Shown: one piece after another, positions 62,899 through 64,000 of the stretch
Numbering within the stretch: position 1 is the first letter of the stretch
How the letters are laid out: every line of letters starts with the position of its first letter
Source: Tetradesmus obliquus
Lineage: Eukaryota; Chlorophyta; Chlorophyceae; Sphaeropleales; Scenedesmaceae
Assembly: GCA_030272155.1 (NCBI GenBank)
Contig: CP126206.1
Location: 3,337,001-3,401,000 of the forward strand
Length of the DNA stretch: 64,000 bases
Reading direction: 5' to 3'
Notes under the pieces: generated by a model
Told to the model about the DNA's origin: nothing
Seen by the model: only the letters and a program-made list of their open reading frames with translations
Database searches by the model: none
Made by a program: the position numbers and the translations under genes

Positions 62899-64000
62899 AG
62901 CGCCCCCGGCTGCTGCTTCCTCCGAATTGACCCAGCAGGGCTGGGAGATCAAGAGCCCCTGGTGCCAGCGCGACGTGCCGCTCAGCTTTGACATCTTACT
63001 GGAGAACATGACAGACCCTGCACACGTGCCCCAGTCACACCATGGCGTCGTGGTGAGTGTGCTCTCGTATGTTGAATAGTGTTTTTTTGCGCAGACACTA
63101 TGACACATCTGTGCAATGAAGATCTTTCTGGGTCTTTTCCGCTGCTTGGGCTGAAAGTCAAGATCCCTGGTTCCAGCGCGGCGTGCCGTTCAGCTTTGAT
63201 TCCTTGCTTCTTGCTGGCGAACGTGGCACGCCCCGGACGCGTGCCCTAGTCACGCCGTGGCGTCGTGGTGGGTGCCGTTCTTGCTTTTGCGCTGACACGT
63301 GTGGTTGCATTACTGCTGGAAGGAATGTTGCAGGGTGACCTGATGTGTGTTTCCTTTGCGCAGGGTGACCGCGAGAGTGACCAGCGCATGACAATCCAGA
63401 TGACGACACCTGTCACCAAGGCAGGCTTTGGCAGCCTGGTGTCACCAGCGGCTGCATTAGCTGGCAGGGGCGACTATGAAGTGTCGTACACGGCACCCTG
63501 CCTGGTCAAGTAAGTGTCTCGCACACTGATTTTGTTTTCTTCATTTCAACTCAGTGTTGGTGAACAAAAGTGATACGTGGCTGGTTCAGGCCAACGCGAC
63601 CTGTCTTACATGGCACCCTGCTTTGCCAAAAGCATGATTAAAAATGCGTGCTGCCCATAAAATGTGCAGCATGCACAGCCAGGCTTTGGCAGCCTGGTGT
63701 CACCCGTGGTTGCGTTGGCTGGCAGGGGTCACTAGAAGTGTCCTACACGGCACCCTGCCTGGTCAAGTGAGTATGAACGCTTGAAGCTGCTTGCGCTATG
63801 TGTGTGGGGTTTCGCCTGATGTCACCAGCGGCTGCATTGGCTGGCAGGGGTCACTATGAAGTGTCCTACACGGCACCATGCCTGGTCAAGTGAGTGTACA
63901 TGAGCATAAACACTTCAATGCTGCTCGCGCTTTCTATATTTGGTTACGCCTGGTGTCACCCGCGGCTGCATTGGCTGGCAGGGGTCACTATGAAGTGTCC
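58983..64000 (+). CDS. PAO-like Rieske non-heme iron oxygenase (3' partial)
   Basis: Exons resolved in phase: 58983-59136, 59473-59614, 60041-60184, 61416-61498, 61729-61823, 62543-62624, 62901-63052, 63364-63509; the gene continues past the window. The first 51 residues resemble a chloroplast transit peptide. After [14 protein letters not shown] comes the Rieske 2Fe-2S site: Cys144-Pro-His146, 17 residues, then Cys164-Thr-Tyr-His167 ([20 protein letters not shown]). The mononuclear iron motif [14 protein letters not shown] follows. This matches the pheophorbide a oxygenase / PTC52 / TIC55 family of plastid oxygenases, which act on chlorophyll intermediates or catabolites. Which member it is cannot be settled without the C-terminal part (CxxC motif and membrane helices). 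Confidence 0.92.
60041..61160 (+). repeat. Rieske exon 3 end in about nine tandem copies
   Basis: The stretch coding [20 protein letters not shown] and FEDLCPHR recurs roughly every 110-140 bases. AG|GT-type ends are at 60184, 60315, 60452, 60587, 60717 (CCG|GT), 60818, 60955 and 61062; a ninth copy at 61080-61150 is truncated. Only the first has the unique 5' part of exon 3. Copies 6 and 8 share a deletion of the middle. Confidence 0.93.
61257..61312 (+). repeat. Upstream truncated copy of Rieske exon 4
   Basis: After a TTAACCTCAG acceptor it reads [16 protein letters not shown] and then a stop. The functional copy starts at 61416 with its own CTGCTCAG acceptor. Confidence 0.8.
61770..62092 (+). 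repeat. Exon 5 end of the Rieske gene in three tandem copies
   Basis: [19 protein letters not shown] occurs at 61780-61823 (exon), 61911-61957 and 62042-62088. Nearly identical 130-base units include shared intron sequence (GGGTGTGGGTTG). Confidence 0.88.
62401..62440 (+). repeat. Upstream copy of Rieske exon 6 start
   Basis: TTGCAG|GTGCTTCAGGGCATGCTGTG repeats the exon 6 start at 62543, and both are preceded by CTG runs. Confidence 0.75.
63157..63270 (+). repeat. Downstream copy of Rieske exon 7
   Basis: It repeats [20 protein letters not shown] and the iron-binding segment with frameshifting changes, ending GTCGTG|GTGGGT. Confidence 0.75.
63425..64000 (+). repeat. Rieske exon 8 end in at least four tandem copies
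   Basis: [20 protein letters not shown] and [13 protein letters not shown] recur at about 63425 (exon), 63685, 63820 and 63950, the last cut by the window end. The copies retain their donor sites. Confidence 0.85.

Overview
The window looks like nuclear DNA of a green alga, most likely of the Scenedesmaceae (Tetradesmus/Scenedesmus type). This is inferred from several signs: genes split by many GT-AG introns, TGTAA polyadenylation signals, long CAG/CTG runs coding polyGln, polyAla and polySer, and chloroplast-type transit peptides. Ten loci could be resolved. For eight of them a complete exon chain with consistent splice phases was worked out by hand.

Layout. (1) 3' end of a leucine-rich-repeat gene (+, 141-1129). 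(2) Organelle-targeted helical-repeat-like protein (-, 2726-10012). (3) EMAP-II/AIMP1-type tRNA-binding protein (-, 10818-13840). (4) ARID chromatin protein (-, 14703-22306). (5) Guanine deaminase (-, 25304-30014), divergent from (6) a SAM-dependent methyltransferase (+, 30560-33439). (7) Membrane-anchored SAM methyltransferase (-, 35950-41075). (8) Fusion of a CTCHY zinc finger, a RING-H2 finger and a 2'-5'-oligoadenylate-synthetase-like nucleotidyltransferase (-, 41685-45362). (9) An inverted, frameshifted copy of the nucleotidyltransferase part (+, 46383-48461). (10) TauE/SafE-type membrane transporter (+, 49394-56074). (11) PAO-like Rieske oxygenase (+, 58983 to beyond the window end). The genes do not form a pathway.

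Two things stand out. First, the RING-OAS-like fusion, whose linker is also kept in the inverted pseudogene copy. Second, every multi-exon gene carries extra, diverged, tandem copies of short segments spanning exon ends and their splice sites, up to about nine copies. The copies sit inside introns or just past stop codons and usually still end in AG|GT. This looks like continuing local tandem duplication that creates or enlarges introns. The intergenic parts also hold perfect long palindromes, three families of dispersed repeats and microsatellites. Exon coordinates are inferred from splice signals, reading phase and protein-family similarity recalled from knowledge; no search was run.
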